Positions 1-9,274 of a stretch of 64,000 nt of DNA are shown here, piece by piece. The notes below the pieces were generated by a model. That model saw nothing but the letters and a program-made list of their open reading frames with translations, was not told the DNA's origin and did not search any database. This DNA is from Gammaproteobacteria bacterium (GTDB taxonomy: Bacteria > Pseudomonadota > Gammaproteobacteria > SZUA-229), in contig JAPHSS010000017.1 in assembly GCA_026195255.1 (NCBI GenBank), positions 49,628-113,627 on the forward strand, in the 5' to 3' direction. How positions within the stretch are numbered: position 1 is the first letter of the stretch; each line of letters starts with the position of its first letter. The position numbers and the translations under genes are program-made.

Positions 1-555
1 CGGTGCTGCTTTTTCGCCCTGTACCGCAACCGGGTAAACTTGAACAGGTATAGACGGAAATCGGCGCCCTAAAACACTTAAAACATCACGTATCGCTGCG
101 CCGGTACCCGAAGTGATGACGGCTATACATTTTGGTAATTCTGGTATGGGTTGCTTGAGTGATTCGTCAAACAGGCCTTCTTTAGCCAGGCGTGCTTTCA
201 GTTCTTCAAATTCTCGTCGTAAAGCGCCGTCACCGGCTTCTTCCATGTGCTCAGCTACAAGCTGGAATTCACCTCTGGCCTCATATAAGCCTACTTTTGC
301 GCGAATTAGTATTTGCTGGCCGTTTTGAGGTTTGAATCGTAAGAGTTGTTTGCGCCCTTTAAACATTGCACAGCGTACCTGGGCTTTGGCGTCCTTTAAT
401 GTGAAATAAATATGCCCCGAGGCGGGCTCCGCTAAATTGGATATTTCACCCTCTATCCATAAAAGAGGAAACTGGCTCTCCAGTAATCCGCGTATAGTTC
501 GGTTTAATTCAGAAACACTGTAAACAGTGCGCTCTTTGTTTTCGGTATTTGGCAT
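1..555 (-). CDS. xseA: Exodeoxyribonuclease VII large subunit, 5' part only
   Basis: The reverse strand reads from an ATG at 555 to the window edge without a stop, giving about 185 residues beginning MPNTENKERTVYSVSELN. The YSVSELNRTIRGLLE start, the WIEGEISN stretch, the GHIYFTLKD stretch and the CAMFKGR motif are typical of the N-terminal OB-fold DNA-binding domain of XseA. The later ITSGTGAAIRDVLSVLGRRFP stretch starts the catalytic domain. With XseB the protein forms exonuclease VII, which degrades single-stranded DNA in both directions. The remaining catalytic part lies outside the window. A heptad-repeat element with a terminator-like core separates it from the next gene upstream, so it is probably transcribed on its own. 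Confidence 0.95.
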   Translation of the reverse strand, partial: MPNTENKERTVYSVSELNRTIRGLLESQFPLLWIEGEISNLAEPASGHIYFTLKDAKAQVRCAMFKGRKQLLRFKPQNGQQILIRAKVGLYEARGEFQLVAEHMEEAGDGALRREFEELKARLAKEGLFDESLKQPIPELPKCIAVITSGTGAAIRDVLSVLGRRFPSIPVQVYPVAVQGEKAAP

Positions 556-610
556 GGCAGGGATATTAATCTGTATTGCAGGATAAGCCAAGATGGAACT
601 CATCGGAGAT

Positions 611-725
611 GAGTCGTAAGTCGGAAGTCATAAGTCAAAAACGAGACACAAAAAAAGATGCTGCTCCGCAGGAGCACCGCCTGGACTTACGACTTAAGAC
701 TTAAGACTTCTGACTTCTGACTTAG
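611..725. repeat. Heptad-repeat inverted element, copy 1
   Basis: The left arm is a run of AAGTCNN heptads (AAGTCGT, AAGTCGG, AAGTCAT, AAGTCAA). The right arm is a run of the complementary heptads (GACTTAC, GACTTAA, GACTTCT). Between them lies a 6-bp hairpin, TGCTCC-GCA-GGAGCA at 662-676, next to an A-run, which reads as an intrinsic terminator on the minus strand. The arms could pair into one long stem. Related elements occur near 44.0 kb and 49.0 kb. Here it separates xseA from the minus-strand lipoprotein gene. Confidence 0.75.
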
Positions 726-790
726 TTATAAAAAGAAAGGAGACGTCCGTTGAGGGGGAGTTTCTTACGAAGTAAAGTAATCTCAGGGCG

Positions 791-819
791 AAAAAAAACC
801 GGGCTAGCTACAGACCCGG
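791..819 (-). terminator. Intrinsic terminator of the small lipoprotein gene
   Basis: Read on the minus strand, a CCCGG/CCGGG stem with an 11-nt loop is followed at once by eight T residues. It lies about 35 nt beyond the stop codon of the lipoprotein gene. Confidence 0.75.
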
Positions 820-853
820 GTGATTTTTAGCTTGTTTGACCTGGTTTTTAAAT

Positions 854-1177
854 CTATCGAGGGCCAGCGTTGGCTTCTGTTTTAGATTGTTCCAGCGCCA
901 GATCGCCCTGGCGTTTAGCTTTATTGGCTAGTTTGATGGCCGTTTCATAGTCACCTTTTTTAGCCGCCTTATCAGCTTTATGTAGTATTTTTATACTGTC
1001 GCGCCATACATAGTTGGCCTCAACGGCCGCTTTAAGTGATTTGTTAGCACTTATCAAAGCTGCGTTGTAGCCTGCTTTAGTTGCAGCAGCAGTGTTGTCG
1101 GAAGTGCCATTACTGGCACACCCAGAAAGCAGTGCAAATGCCAGCGCAATGCCGGCATAGAGTTTAGCGTGGTTCAT
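854..1177 (-). CDS. Small lipoprotein, possibly SoxXA-binding-like
   Basis: 107 residues. A signal peptide ends in a lipobox (LLSGC), so the mature protein should be lipid-anchored at Cys20. The rest is Ala/Lys-rich and helical: an AVEANYVWRDSIKIL stretch followed by KADKAAKKGDYETAIKLANKAKRQG. From memory, this WRD...KAAKxGDxxxAIKLANKAKRQ pattern recalls small SoxXA-binding (SoxK-like) proteins of sulfur oxidisers. This is recall rather than an alignment, and no sox genes lie nearby. It appears monocistronic, with its own terminator, and is divergent from guaB. Confidence 0.7.
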   Translation of the reverse strand: MNHAKLYAGIALAFALLSGCASNGTSDNTAAATKAGYNAALISANKSLKAAVEANYVWRDSIKILHKADKAAKKGDYETAIKLANKAKRQGDLALEQSKTEANAGPR

Positions 1178-1227
1178 AAAATGACCTCATAATTGTTTTT
1201 TTTATATTATATTTCCCTGTTTTCCAA

Positions 1228-1261
1228 AATCCCTGTCTGATTTTACAATCAGACAGGGATT
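1228..1261. repeat. Perfect 15-bp inverted repeat between divergent genes
   Basis: Arms at 1228-1242 and 1247-1261 (AATCCCTGTCTGATT and its exact complement) surround a 4-nt loop. It lies in the divergent region between the lipoprotein gene and guaB, so it is not downstream of either gene. No T-run follows on the plus strand and only a short one on the minus strand. It could be an operator, a 5' UTR hairpin of the lipoprotein mRNA, or a repeat unit. Confidence 0.8.
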
Positions 1262-1393
1262 GTAACTCACAGTTGGTGGGATTCAAGTGTGTTATGTCGG
1301 CGATAGTAATCAAAAACATTTATAAATTGATGATGAATTATTCAGTGTTTTCTTATATAATCAATCGATTAACCAGACCAGACAGGAGCCGAT

Positions 1394-2851
1394 ATGCGTA
1401 TAGCCCAGGAAGCACTAACTTTTGACGATGTGCTGCTGATTCCCGCCCACTCTACGGTCCTGCCCAATAATGTTGAACTGGGTACTCAGATCACCCGAGA
1501 CATTAAACTAAATATTCCACTGGTTTCAGCTGCGATGGATACTGTAACCGAGGCTGAACTGGCAATTTCTATTGCCCAGGAAGGTGGTATCGGTATATTA
1601 CATAAAAATATGTCGATCGAGTTGCAGGCCAAAAATGTTGTTAAAGTAAAAAGATATGAATCTGGCGTAATCAGTGATCCGATTACGGTATCACCTGATA
1701 CAACTATTCGTGCCGTTGCCGAGTTAACCAGTAAAAACAAAATTTCCGGTTTACCAGTTCTAGAAGGTAAAAACCTGGTCGGTATCATTACCTCACGTGA
1801 CCGTCGTTTTGAAACTGATTTAGATAAACCGGTTTCAAGTGTTATGACCCCAAAAGATAAACTGGTTACAGTAAAAGAAGGTGCTGGTCGCGAAGAAGTA
1901 TTAGCCTTGCTGCATAAACACCGAATTGAAAAAGTGCTGGTGGTGAATGATAATTTTCAGCTTCGCGGTATGATTGCGGTGCGTGATATTCAAAAATCAG
2001 ATGACTTTCCTATAGCCTGTAAAGATGAACTAGGTCGTTTACGGGTGGGTGCTGCGGTTGGTACAGGCGCCGATACTGAAGACAGGGTGACTGCACTGGC
2101 AAATGCGGGTGTAGATGTGATTGTGGTCGACACAGCGCATGGCCACTCACAAGGGGTGTTAGATCGCGTTAAATGGGTTAAAGCTAACTTTCCGAATGTG
2201 CAGGTGATTGGAGGCAATATTGCAACTGCATCAGCGGCACGAGATTTGGTTAATGCGGGCGCAGACGCGGTGAAAGTGGGTATAGGCCCCGGTTCTATCT
2301 GTACTACTCGTATTGTTGCCGGTGTCGGTGTACCACAAATTACCGCCGTATCTAATGTTGCTAAAGAATTAGAAGGCACAGGTGTGCCATTAATTGCCGA
2401 TGGCGGTATTCGTTATTCAGGTGATATTGCTAAAGCCATGGCAGCAGGTGCTCACTGCGTTATGCTGGGTGGCCTGTTAGCCGGTACTGAAGAAGCACCG
2501 GGTGAAGTTGAATTATTCCAGGGGCGTTCGTATAAGTCTTATCGCGGCATGGGTTCTATTGCAGCAATGGAGCAGGGGTCAAGTGACCGTTATTTTCAGG
2601 ACAAAGATGCCGGAGCTGAAAAACTGGTTCCTGAAGGCATAGAAGGTCGAGTGCCTTTTAAAGGCCCAATGACAGCTATCATACATCAGTTACTTGGTGG
2701 TATTCGCTCAAGTATGGGTTATGTAGGTTGTGCAAATCTTGAAGAAATGCGCACTAAACCTGAGTTTGTACGTATCTCTGGTGCGGGCATGAAAGAGTCA
2801 CATGTGCACGACGTGACGATCACAAAAGAAGCGCCGAATTACCGAACGTAG
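1394..2851 (+). CDS. guaB: Inosine-5'-monophosphate dehydrogenase
   Basis: 485 residues, the usual size for bacterial IMPDH. It oxidises IMP to XMP with NAD+, the first committed step of GMP synthesis. The N-terminal barrel starts [15 protein letters not shown]. The tandem CBS (Bateman) pair occupies about residues 95-200. The catalytic loop GPGSICTTR places the nucleophile at Cys303. The flap regions YRGMGS and SSDRYFQ follow. The ATG is preceded by CAGGAG at good spacing, and a TATAAT hexamer at 1356-1361 is a possible -10 box, though no good -35 was found. guaA follows after a 240-nt gap, so the two are probably co-transcribed, as in most proteobacteria. Confidence 0.98.
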   Translation: MRIAQEALTFDDVLLIPAHSTVLPNNVELGTQITRDIKLNIPLVSAAMDTVTEAELAISIAQEGGIGILHKNMSIELQAKNVVKVKRYESGVISDPITVSPDTTIRAVAELTSKNKISGLPVLEGKNLVGIITSRDRRFETDLDKPVSSVMTPKDKLVTVKEGAGREEVLALLHKHRIEKVLVVNDNFQLRGMIAVRDIQKSDDFPIACKDELGRLRVGAAVGTGADTEDRVTALANAGVDVIVVDTAHGHSQGVLDRVKWVKANFPNVQVIGGNIATASAARDLVNAGADAVKVGIGPGSICTTRIVAGVGVPQITAVSNVAKELEGTGVPLIADGGIRYSGDIAKAMAAGAHCVMLGGLLAGTEEAPGEVELFQGRSYKSYRGMGSIAAMEQGSSDRYFQDKDAGAEKLVPEGIEGRVPFKGPMTAIIHQLLGGIRSSMGYVGCANLEEMRTKPEFVRISGAGMKESHVHDVTITKEAPNYRT

Positions 2852-3090
2852 TAACCCGGCTCACCTCTGGCTGACTCCATATCTTCGTTAAAAAATGGAT
2901 ATTTACGGCTCTACCATCAAATCCGTAAACTCACATTTTTTGCCTTGATCTGAAGCCTGTCAGGGGCAACCAGAACAGTTACTGTATTACATAGAATTCT
3001 TGTAAAAAATAAAAGTGACTTTGTTATTCACGCTTAAAGTATTTGTGGGTAACAGGGTTTTTATTATTTGATTAAAAACAGACCTATCAC

Positions 3091-4671
3091 ATGACCACAC
3101 AAAACATTCATACAGATCGTATTTTAATACTCGACTTCGGTTCTCAATATACTCAACTTATCGCGCGGCGCATTCGTGAAGCCGGTGTGTATTGTGAGTT
3201 ATATGCGTGGGATGTAAGTGATGAAGATATTAAAGCATTTAAACCGAAAGGTATTATCTTATCCGGTGGTCCTGAATCTGTTACTGAAGGTGAGTCTCCG
3301 GTTGCACCGCAAATTGTATTTGAATTAGGTATACCGGTTCTTGGCATATGTTACGGCATGCAAACCATGACGGCGCAGCTGGGCGGTAAGGTTGAAGTTG
3401 CAGACGACCATGAATACGGTTATGCAAAAGTTCGTGCTCGTGGGCATACGTCATTATTAAAAGATATTGAAGACCATATTACGGAAGAAGGTTACGGTAT
3501 TCTTGATGTCTGGATGAGTCATGGTGATCGTGTTGTAGTTATGCCAGAGGGTTTTAAACTGATGGCCTCAACTGAATCAGCACCGATAGCTGGAATCGCA
3601 AATGAAGAGAAGAAATTTTACGGTGTTCAATTTCACCCTGAGGTGACACATACTAATCAGGGCAAGCGAATTATAGAACGTTTTACTCATGATATCTGTG
3701 GTTGTGGAAACTTATGGACAGCAGATAATATTGTTGAAGACTCTATAAAAAACATTCATGAGTTAGTGGGTGAAGATGAAGTGTTACTGGGTTTGTCTGG
3801 TGGCGTGGATTCATCCGTAGTGGCCGCATTGTTACATCGCGCCATAGGTGACAGATTAACCTGTGTTTTTGTCGATAATGGTTTATTGCGTTTTAACGAA
3901 GGCGATCAGGTAATGAAAACCTTTGCAGATCACATGGGTGTTAAGGTGATTCGTGTTGATGCAGAAGATAGATTCCTGACAGCACTTAAAGGTATACCAG
4001 AGCCAGAAGCTAAAAGAAAAATTATTGGTAATTTATTTGTTGATATTTTTGAAGAACAGGCTGCCAAACTTAAAAATGCAAAGTGGCTTGCACAGGGCAC
4101 AATTTATCCTGATGTTATTGAGTCAGCAGGTTCTAAAACCGGTAAGGCGCATTTAATCAAGTCGCATCATAATGTAGGTGGCCTGCCTGATTACATGAAG
4201 TTAAAACTGTGTGAGCCATTACGTGAATTATTTAAAGACGAAGTGCGTGAAATAGGTGTTGAGTTAGGTCTACCTTATGACATGGTTTATCGTCATCCGT
4301 TCCCGGGGCCGGGCCTGGGTGTGCGTATTCTGGGTGAAGTTAAAAAAGAATACGCTGACACCCTGCGTTTAGCTGATCATATTTTTATTGAAGAACTATA
4401 TAAACACGAGTTATATCACGGTGTGTCACAGGCATTTACCGTTTTCTTGCCAGTAAAATCTGTGGGTGTTACCGGTGATGGTCGTCGTTATCAGTGGGTT
4501 GTTTCATTACGTGCGGTTGAAACAATAGACTTCATGACAGCTCGTTGGGCGCATTTACCTTATGATTTTCTTGATCTGGTTTGTCGCCGAATCGTAAATG
4601 AAGTAGATGGTATTTCGCGTGTTGTATATGACATAACCGGCAAACCACCCGGCACTATTGAATGGGAATAA
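3091..4671 (+). CDS. guaA: GMP synthase (glutamine-hydrolysing)
   Basis: 526 residues. It converts XMP to GMP using ATP and glutamine. The N-terminal class I amidotransferase domain (about 1-200) shows GICYGMQ with the nucleophilic Cys and QFHPEVTHT with the His/Glu of the triad. The ATP pyrophosphatase domain begins with the PP-loop [10 protein letters not shown] (about residue 235). The C-terminal dimerisation domain contains [11 protein letters not shown] and ends PPGTIEWE, the near-universal GuaA ending. It follows guaB in the same orientation. The 240-nt gap between them holds no clear terminator. Confidence 0.98.
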   Translation: MTTQNIHTDRILILDFGSQYTQLIARRIREAGVYCELYAWDVSDEDIKAFKPKGIILSGGPESVTEGESPVAPQIVFELGIPVLGICYGMQTMTAQLGGKVEVADDHEYGYAKVRARGHTSLLKDIEDHITEEGYGILDVWMSHGDRVVVMPEGFKLMASTESAPIAGIANEEKKFYGVQFHPEVTHTNQGKRIIERFTHDICGCGNLWTADNIVEDSIKNIHELVGEDEVLLGLSGGVDSSVVAALLHRAIGDRLTCVFVDNGLLRFNEGDQVMKTFADHMGVKVIRVDAEDRFLTALKGIPEPEAKRKIIGNLFVDIFEEQAAKLKNAKWLAQGTIYPDVIESAGSKTGKAHLIKSHHNVGGLPDYMKLKLCEPLRELFKDEVREIGVELGLPYDMVYRHPFPGPGLGVRILGEVKKEYADTLRLADHIFIEELYKHELYHGVSQAFTVFLPVKSVGVTGDGRRYQWVVSLRAVETIDFMTARWAHLPYDFLDLVCRRIVNEVDGISRVVYDITGKPPGTIEWE

Positions 4672-4678
4672 TGATTTT

Positions 4679-4752
4679 CCACAGAGACACGGAGCTCACG
4701 GAGAAAGGCATTTCTTCAAGTAATATCTCTGTGCCCTCCGTGTTTCTGTGGA
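4679..4752. repeat. Dispersed CACAGAGACACGGAG-type inverted repeat
   Basis: The left arm CCACAGAGACACGGAG at 4679-4694 and the complementary right arm ending CCGTGTTTCTGTGG bracket a short spacer, with imperfect pairing over about 26 nt. The same arm sequence recurs at about 25.76-25.85 kb and, as a half copy, near 37.92 kb. The right arm supplies the GGAG that precedes the tadA start codon. Confidence 0.75.
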
Positions 4753-4768
4753 GAAGTTTTTTTTCATA

Positions 4769-5233
4769 ATGTCTTTTTCTCATGAATACTGGATGCAACG
4801 TGCCATTCAGTTAGCGCAACAGGCCGCAAATGAAGATGAAGTGCCTGTTGGCGCTGTCATCGTAAAGGATAATCAACTCATAGCAGAAGGCTGGAACCAG
4901 CCAATACAGTCACACGACCCTTCAGCTCATGCTGAAATTATGGCGATTCGAAATGCGGGTCAAGTTTTAAATAATTATCGTTTAGTTGATACAACAATGT
5001 ATGTCACATTAGAGCCCTGCTCTATGTGTGTGGGTGCCATCATTCATGCGCGAGTACAACGTCTGGTGTTTGGTGCAGCTGATTTAAAAACCGGTGCCAC
5101 TGGCAGTGCAATAAACCTGCTTCATGATCCGATTCATAATCATAAAGTAAGCCTTACCAGCGGTGTGCTTGAAGAAGAGTGTAGGCTTTTGTTGCAAAAC
5201 TTTTTTAAGCTAAAACGTAGCCAAAAGAAATAA
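4769..5233 (+). CDS. tadA: tRNA-specific adenosine deaminase
   Basis: About 154 residues from the ATG (MSFSHEYWMQRAIQLA). It deaminates A34 to inosine at the wobble position of tRNA-Arg(ACG). The zinc/catalytic motifs are clear: SAHAEIMAIR (His ligand and proton-shuttle Glu) and PCSMC (two Cys ligands). A GTG 21 nt upstream (4748) would add seven residues, but that stretch lies in a dispersed repeat and the ATG start matches the family. The GGAGAAG sequence, itself part of the repeat, is 12 nt from the ATG. The gene converges on the sensor-kinase gene. Confidence 0.93.
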   Translation: MSFSHEYWMQRAIQLAQQAANEDEVPVGAVIVKDNQLIAEGWNQPIQSHDPSAHAEIMAIRNAGQVLNNYRLVDTTMYVTLEPCSMCVGAIIHARVQRLVFGAADLKTGATGSAINLLHDPIHNHKVSLTSGVLEEECRLLLQNFFKLKRSQKK

Positions 5234-5276
5234 AAATATTTTTTATTATCCTGTCATAAATAAGCAGATTTTCTGA

Positions 5277-7733
5277 TCAGGTTCTGGGGTCTAGTAAACT
5301 GCGGATTTTGTTGAGGAGTTCGCGGCTTTTATACGGTTTTCTTAACTGGTTCTCAAATAAATCATTATTAATAGAATCATTAGGCTGATGGTCATTAAAA
5401 CCACTGGCAATTAAAATTTTAATATGTGGGTGCTTTTTTTTCATTTCAATAATTAGCTGGTTACCATCCATTTTAGGCATAATCATATCAGTCAGTACAA
5501 GGTCAATAGTTTCATTGTGTAATATTTTTAATGCTGCTTCACCATTTTCCGCACAAAAAACATTATAACCATGAGCGTATAATATGTCTTTTGTCAGCTC
5601 TAGTAATGCAGGTTCATCATCTACAATGAGTATCGTTTCATGGCCTTTGTTTTCTGTATCAGTTGTGTTTTTAATATCTAGCTGTTCAGGTTCCTGGTGT
5701 TTTATATGACGCGGGAAGTAAATTGTAAAAGTTGATCCTTTGTTTTCAATAGAGTCAACGGTGATTGAGCCTTCGGATTGTTGCATAAGGCCGTAAACCT
5801 GACTAAGCCCAAGGCCGGTGCCACTTTCACCTTTAGTGCTAAAAAAGGGTTCAAATATTAACTCTTTAACCTGTGGACTCATGCCACAGCCAGAATCAGA
5901 AATAGTTAGTTGTGCATATTCCCCGACTTTTAAAGATAACTTTGTAACATCAGATTGTGAGATATTCACATTATTAGTTTTAAATGTAAGTGTGCCATTA
6001 TCAGGCATAGCATGCATTGCATTAATGCTTAAATTCAAAATTGCATCTGTCAACATCTGAGGGTCTACAAACACGGGCCATATTTGATCGAATAAATCTA
6101 ATTTTAATGTTATTTTTGCAGTTAGCGTTTTCTCCAGCATATGCTGGTTTTGTAATATTAATTCATTAATATTAGTGACCTGGGCATTGGGTGTACGTTT
6201 TCTTGAAAAATCGAGCAGTTTAGATGTTAGCGTTTTAGCGCGCTCACCTGCCTGTATAATATTTGACACATAAAGGTTATTTTTATTGTCTGTAATTTTT
6301 TCCTGTAATAACTCAGCGTAACCGGTCATTATACCTAACATGTTATTGAAATCGTGAGCGATGCCTCCGGTTAGCTTACCTAAGGCTTCCATTTTCTGAC
6401 TATGTCGCAGCTGTTGTTCTGTTTCTATACGAGTAGTGATGTCTCTGGAGAGCATAATAAAGTGTTTGAGCGGAGTTTTAGAAGGTTTGAGTGCGGTAGA
6501 TAATTCATACCAGTGAATGGTCTGATTTTTTTTAAGCTGAATTATCTGTCCCTGAGAGTAACCACTTTTAGCCGCTTCAGTTAATGCTGAATGTACCTCT
6601 TTTGCTACATGTTCAGGTAAAACTTCATCAATTAAATTGCCTATTAAAAGTTTTTTTTGAGCTGCAAGCAGTGTTAAATCACTAACCCATAGATTGAGAT
6701 AGCGACCTTCCTCATCAAGTTCAAACAGCATGTCAGGTATGGCTTTTAAGGTAGCCGAAAAATCTGCATTAGCTTCATGTAAGGCATCTATAGCTCGTTG
6801 TCTTTCGGTAATATCTCTGGAAACACCCAGTAGACCAAATATGTTTCCTGCAGAGTCTTTTAAGGGGGTCTTTCTGGTGTCAAATATTCGAATTTCACCA
6901 TTTACATTTGCCAGGTCGTTAGAGTTGAGTATGCTCTTACCTGATAAAGCCACTCTGTCATCATGTATAAAGCCTTTATTGCCTTTTTTGTCATTACCCA
7001 TTACTAATTCAGGGTCCCAGCCATTCTCTATATCTGTGTTGCCAACCATTTCGTCTCGGCTTTTACCAACAGCGTTAGCGCACGCCTCATTGCATAAAAT
7101 GGTTTGTAGTTGCGTATTTTTTACAAAAATCAGGTCGGGGGTGGAGTTAATGACATTGTTCAGGAGGCTTGTGGTTATCTCTAATTCATCTTGTGCAACT
7201 TGACGATCAGTATTATCGAATAAAGTAACAAGGTGTATATTTTTATATGAATCGGTTATGGATGCGGCTGACGCAATAATATAGCGAGTGCTATTATCTT
7301 TACACCTTACTTTTAATTCAACAGGTTTAAATGGGTCGCCAGATTTGATGGCATTGCTTAGGTGGTGTGACCATGTAGTATTAACCCAGTTACGGTAATC
7401 TTCATCTGGGTATGCCTTTGGCCACCATGCATCTAATGTGGGTATGTCAGATAAATCATAACCAAAAGTTCTGGTAAAAGCGGGGTTTAGGTAAACGATA
7501 TTTTCTTCATCATCATTTAATGCATAAGGTACGGGTGATGCGTCAATTATATTTTGAAACGGAATTCCAAAATCATCCAGAAAGCTAGCGGGTTTAGTCT
7601 GAGAGGGCTCGTGTTGGTTGCTTGAACTCGACCGAAATTGCCTTAGTTGAAACTCAAGCCGAGCAATTTTTTCCTGCGCAGAGGTAAGCTGAATTAGCAG
7701 ATTTTCATTTGTTGTGGAGTGTTTTTCGCTCAC
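5277..7733 (-). CDS. Cytosolic hybrid sensor histidine kinase with PAS domains and receiver
   Basis: 818 residues with no membrane segment or signal peptide. Order: N-terminal coiled coil (NENLLIQLTSAQEKIARLEFQLRQ); about three PAS domains (roughly 60-175, 190-315, 325-440), the second followed by a PAC-like LLGVSRDITERQ; HisKA with phospho-acceptor His460 (GGIAHDFNNMLG); HATPase with N-box LNLSINAMHAM, SDSGCGMSP and GTGLGLSQVYG; then a receiver with phospho-acceptor Asp749 (LVLTDMIMPKMDG). The GTG start is favoured because the overlapping ATG reads directly into TGA. No response regulator is adjacent, so output must go through an unlinked phosphotransfer protein or regulator. The signal sensed is unknown. 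Confidence 0.93.
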   Translation of the reverse strand: MSEKHSTTNENLLIQLTSAQEKIARLEFQLRQFRSSSSNQHEPSQTKPASFLDDFGIPFQNIIDASPVPYALNDDEENIVYLNPAFTRTFGYDLSDIPTLDAWWPKAYPDEDYRNWVNTTWSHHLSNAIKSGDPFKPVELKVRCKDNSTRYIIASAASITDSYKNIHLVTLFDNTDRQVAQDELEITTSLLNNVINSTPDLIFVKNTQLQTILCNEACANAVGKSRDEMVGNTDIENGWDPELVMGNDKKGNKGFIHDDRVALSGKSILNSNDLANVNGEIRIFDTRKTPLKDSAGNIFGLLGVSRDITERQRAIDALHEANADFSATLKAIPDMLFELDEEGRYLNLWVSDLTLLAAQKKLLIGNLIDEVLPEHVAKEVHSALTEAAKSGYSQGQIIQLKKNQTIHWYELSTALKPSKTPLKHFIMLSRDITTRIETEQQLRHSQKMEALGKLTGGIAHDFNNMLGIMTGYAELLQEKITDNKNNLYVSNIIQAGERAKTLTSKLLDFSRKRTPNAQVTNINELILQNQHMLEKTLTAKITLKLDLFDQIWPVFVDPQMLTDAILNLSINAMHAMPDNGTLTFKTNNVNISQSDVTKLSLKVGEYAQLTISDSGCGMSPQVKELIFEPFFSTKGESGTGLGLSQVYGLMQQSEGSITVDSIENKGSTFTIYFPRHIKHQEPEQLDIKNTTDTENKGHETILIVDDEPALLELTKDILYAHGYNVFCAENGEAALKILHNETIDLVLTDMIMPKMDGNQLIIEMKKKHPHIKILIASGFNDHQPNDSINNDLFENQLRKPYKSRELLNKIRSLLDPRT

Positions 7734-8102
7734 ATTTTATAACCTGTCAATAGCATATCCAGTAAGTGAGTCCTTTTAGATGCTGCTTGATAAATTAGAC
7801 GTCCATTCAAACAGTATAGATTAAGATTTAACAATCGGCATTGTTAATCTGAATATTCATGGCGATTTTTTTTAAAATATTAACAATTTAAGTAGATGTT
7901 CTAAGTTCAGAAAAGCCTGTTCTATAACGCGTTTTGGCTCATGTTGGTAGCTAAATTGGAAAAACAGTATCCAGCAGAGGCTACCCAATAGGATCGGGCT
8001 CGATTGCTTTGTTTGATGATAGATGCTTAGGAAAACTATAATCTGTTGTCAGACAATCGAATCTAAGCCTGATTACTGCACTAATTGTAAACATGCATAG
8101 TT
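7734..8102. other. Intergenic region, hybrid kinase to selD
   Basis: This 369-bp stretch lies downstream of selD and upstream of the kinase gene (both minus strand), so it should carry the kinase promoter. The one notable structure is an imperfect hairpin at 7824-7850 (AGATTTAACAAT-CGGC-ATTGTTAATCT), which could serve as the selD terminator although no T-run follows. No coding potential was seen. Confidence 0.5.
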
Positions 8103-9140
8103 TTAAACAATTTTAATTAATGGTAAATCAGGCGAAGCAGTAAGCAGTTCCCCGAAAGATGATAATTCAAGATCTAATGTTTTTGCAAAATTAATAAACT
8201 CAATTGCAAAATCATTTTTAACTGCAACTAACAAACCACCAGAAGTTTGTGGATCACAGAGAATTTTTTTCTGTGTATCGGTCATGTTCCCTAATTTATG
8301 GGCATAACTATCAAAATTACGTTGTGCACCACCTGGTGAACAGCCCAATGAAATATAATTTTCAACTTCTGCTAATTTTGGAACTGCGGAATATTTAATC
8401 TGTGCGTGTACATTACTGCCTTCACAGATTTCTGATAAGTGTCCCATTAAACCAAAACCAGTTACATCCGTCATTGCAGTAACATATGGTAACCTGGCAA
8501 ACTCTGCACCGGCATTGTTTAACTGACACATAATTTCAGAGGCTAAATGTTTATGTTCGTCTTTTAATAGTTTCTTTTTTTCTGCGGTGGTTAATATGCC
8601 AATGCCAAGCGGTTTAGTAAGAAAAATTTGGCAGCCCGGAGTTGCCATATCATTTCGTTTTAATAAAGTATTATCAACAGTCCCGGTAACGGCTAAACCA
8701 AAAATAGGTTCAGGTGTATCAATCGAATGACCTCCGGCCAATGGAATACCCGCTAATTTACAGGCATGCCGTCCACCCTCTATAACCTGAGAAGCCACAT
8801 CGGTGCCAAGCTTACTGATGGGCCAGCCAAAAATAGCAATTGCCATTAAAGGGGTGCCACCCATTGCATAAATATCACTAATTGCATTGGTAGCGGCAAT
8901 CTGTCCGAATTCAAAGGGGTCATCTACGATAGGCATAAAAAAATCGGTTGTACTGACAACCGAGCTGCCATTACCTAAATCAAATACGGCTGCATCGTCT
9001 TTAGTATCGTTACCCACCAATAACCGAGGATCTGTAAAAGGAGCAGAGGAGGTTTTTAAAATATCTTCCAGTAGCGCGGGCGCAATTTTACAACCGCAAC
9101 CAGCACCATGGCTGTATTCTGTTAATTTGATTTGTGTCAT
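8103..9140 (-). CDS. selD: Selenide, water dikinase (selenophosphate synthetase)
   Basis: 345 residues, full length. It makes monoselenophosphate from selenide and ATP for selenocysteine and 2-selenouridine synthesis. The N-terminus carries [12 protein letters not shown] with Cys15 and Cys17, so this is the cysteine form, not a selenoprotein form. Further family motifs are the metal/ATP-binding [56 protein letters not shown] and DPQTSGGLL. No selA, selB, selenouridine synthase or Sec-encoding gene is visible nearby, so what it serves cannot be told here. Confidence 0.97.
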   Translation of the reverse strand: MTQIKLTEYSHGAGCGCKIAPALLEDILKTSSAPFTDPRLLVGNDTKDDAAVFDLGNGSSVVSTTDFFMPIVDDPFEFGQIAATNAISDIYAMGGTPLMAIAIFGWPISKLGTDVASQVIEGGRHACKLAGIPLAGGHSIDTPEPIFGLAVTGTVDNTLLKRNDMATPGCQIFLTKPLGIGILTTAEKKKLLKDEHKHLASEIMCQLNNAGAEFARLPYVTAMTDVTGFGLMGHLSEICEGSNVHAQIKYSAVPKLAEVENYISLGCSPGGAQRNFDSYAHKLGNMTDTQKKILCDPQTSGGLLVAVKNDFAIEFINFAKTLDLELSSFGELLTASPDLPLIKIV

Positions 9141-9230
9141 ATTCAGGCTTAGCGTTCAATAGGCTAAAAGGAGCGTTAGTATACCTTTATACTCGACAAA
9201 AATTGAATTGTTTTTGGCCGATGATATCTT

Positions 9231-9270
9231 TTTAACTCGTTCCCACGCGAGAACATTGGAACGAGTTAAA
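9231..9270. repeat. REP-like hairpin of the GTTCCCACGC family
   Basis: A perfect 13-bp inverted repeat (TTTAACTCGTTCC / GGAACGAGTTAAA) with a 14-nt loop lies five bases beyond the VOC-protein stop codon, between it and selD. Related GTTCCCACG...CGTGGGAAC units occur near 38.8, 56.65, 63.41 and 63.90 kb. It could act as a weak terminator or mRNA 3'-end stabiliser for the VOC gene. Confidence 0.7.
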
Positions 9271-9274
9271 CCTT

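Noticed and set aside
1990-2379. 129-codon antisense open frame in guaB
   Set aside because: It mirrors the codon pattern of guaB, has no ribosome-binding site and resembles no protein; the same applies to the other long antisense frames in guaA, mucD, fliC and flgK.
8103-9140. SelD as a selenoprotein
   Set aside because: The active-site region reads GCGCK with ordinary Cys codons and no in-frame TGA.
9231-9270. The 13-bp perfect hairpin as attC
   Set aside because: It pairs perfectly, lacks extrahelical bases and carries the GTTCCCACG signature of the REP-like repeats found elsewhere in the window.
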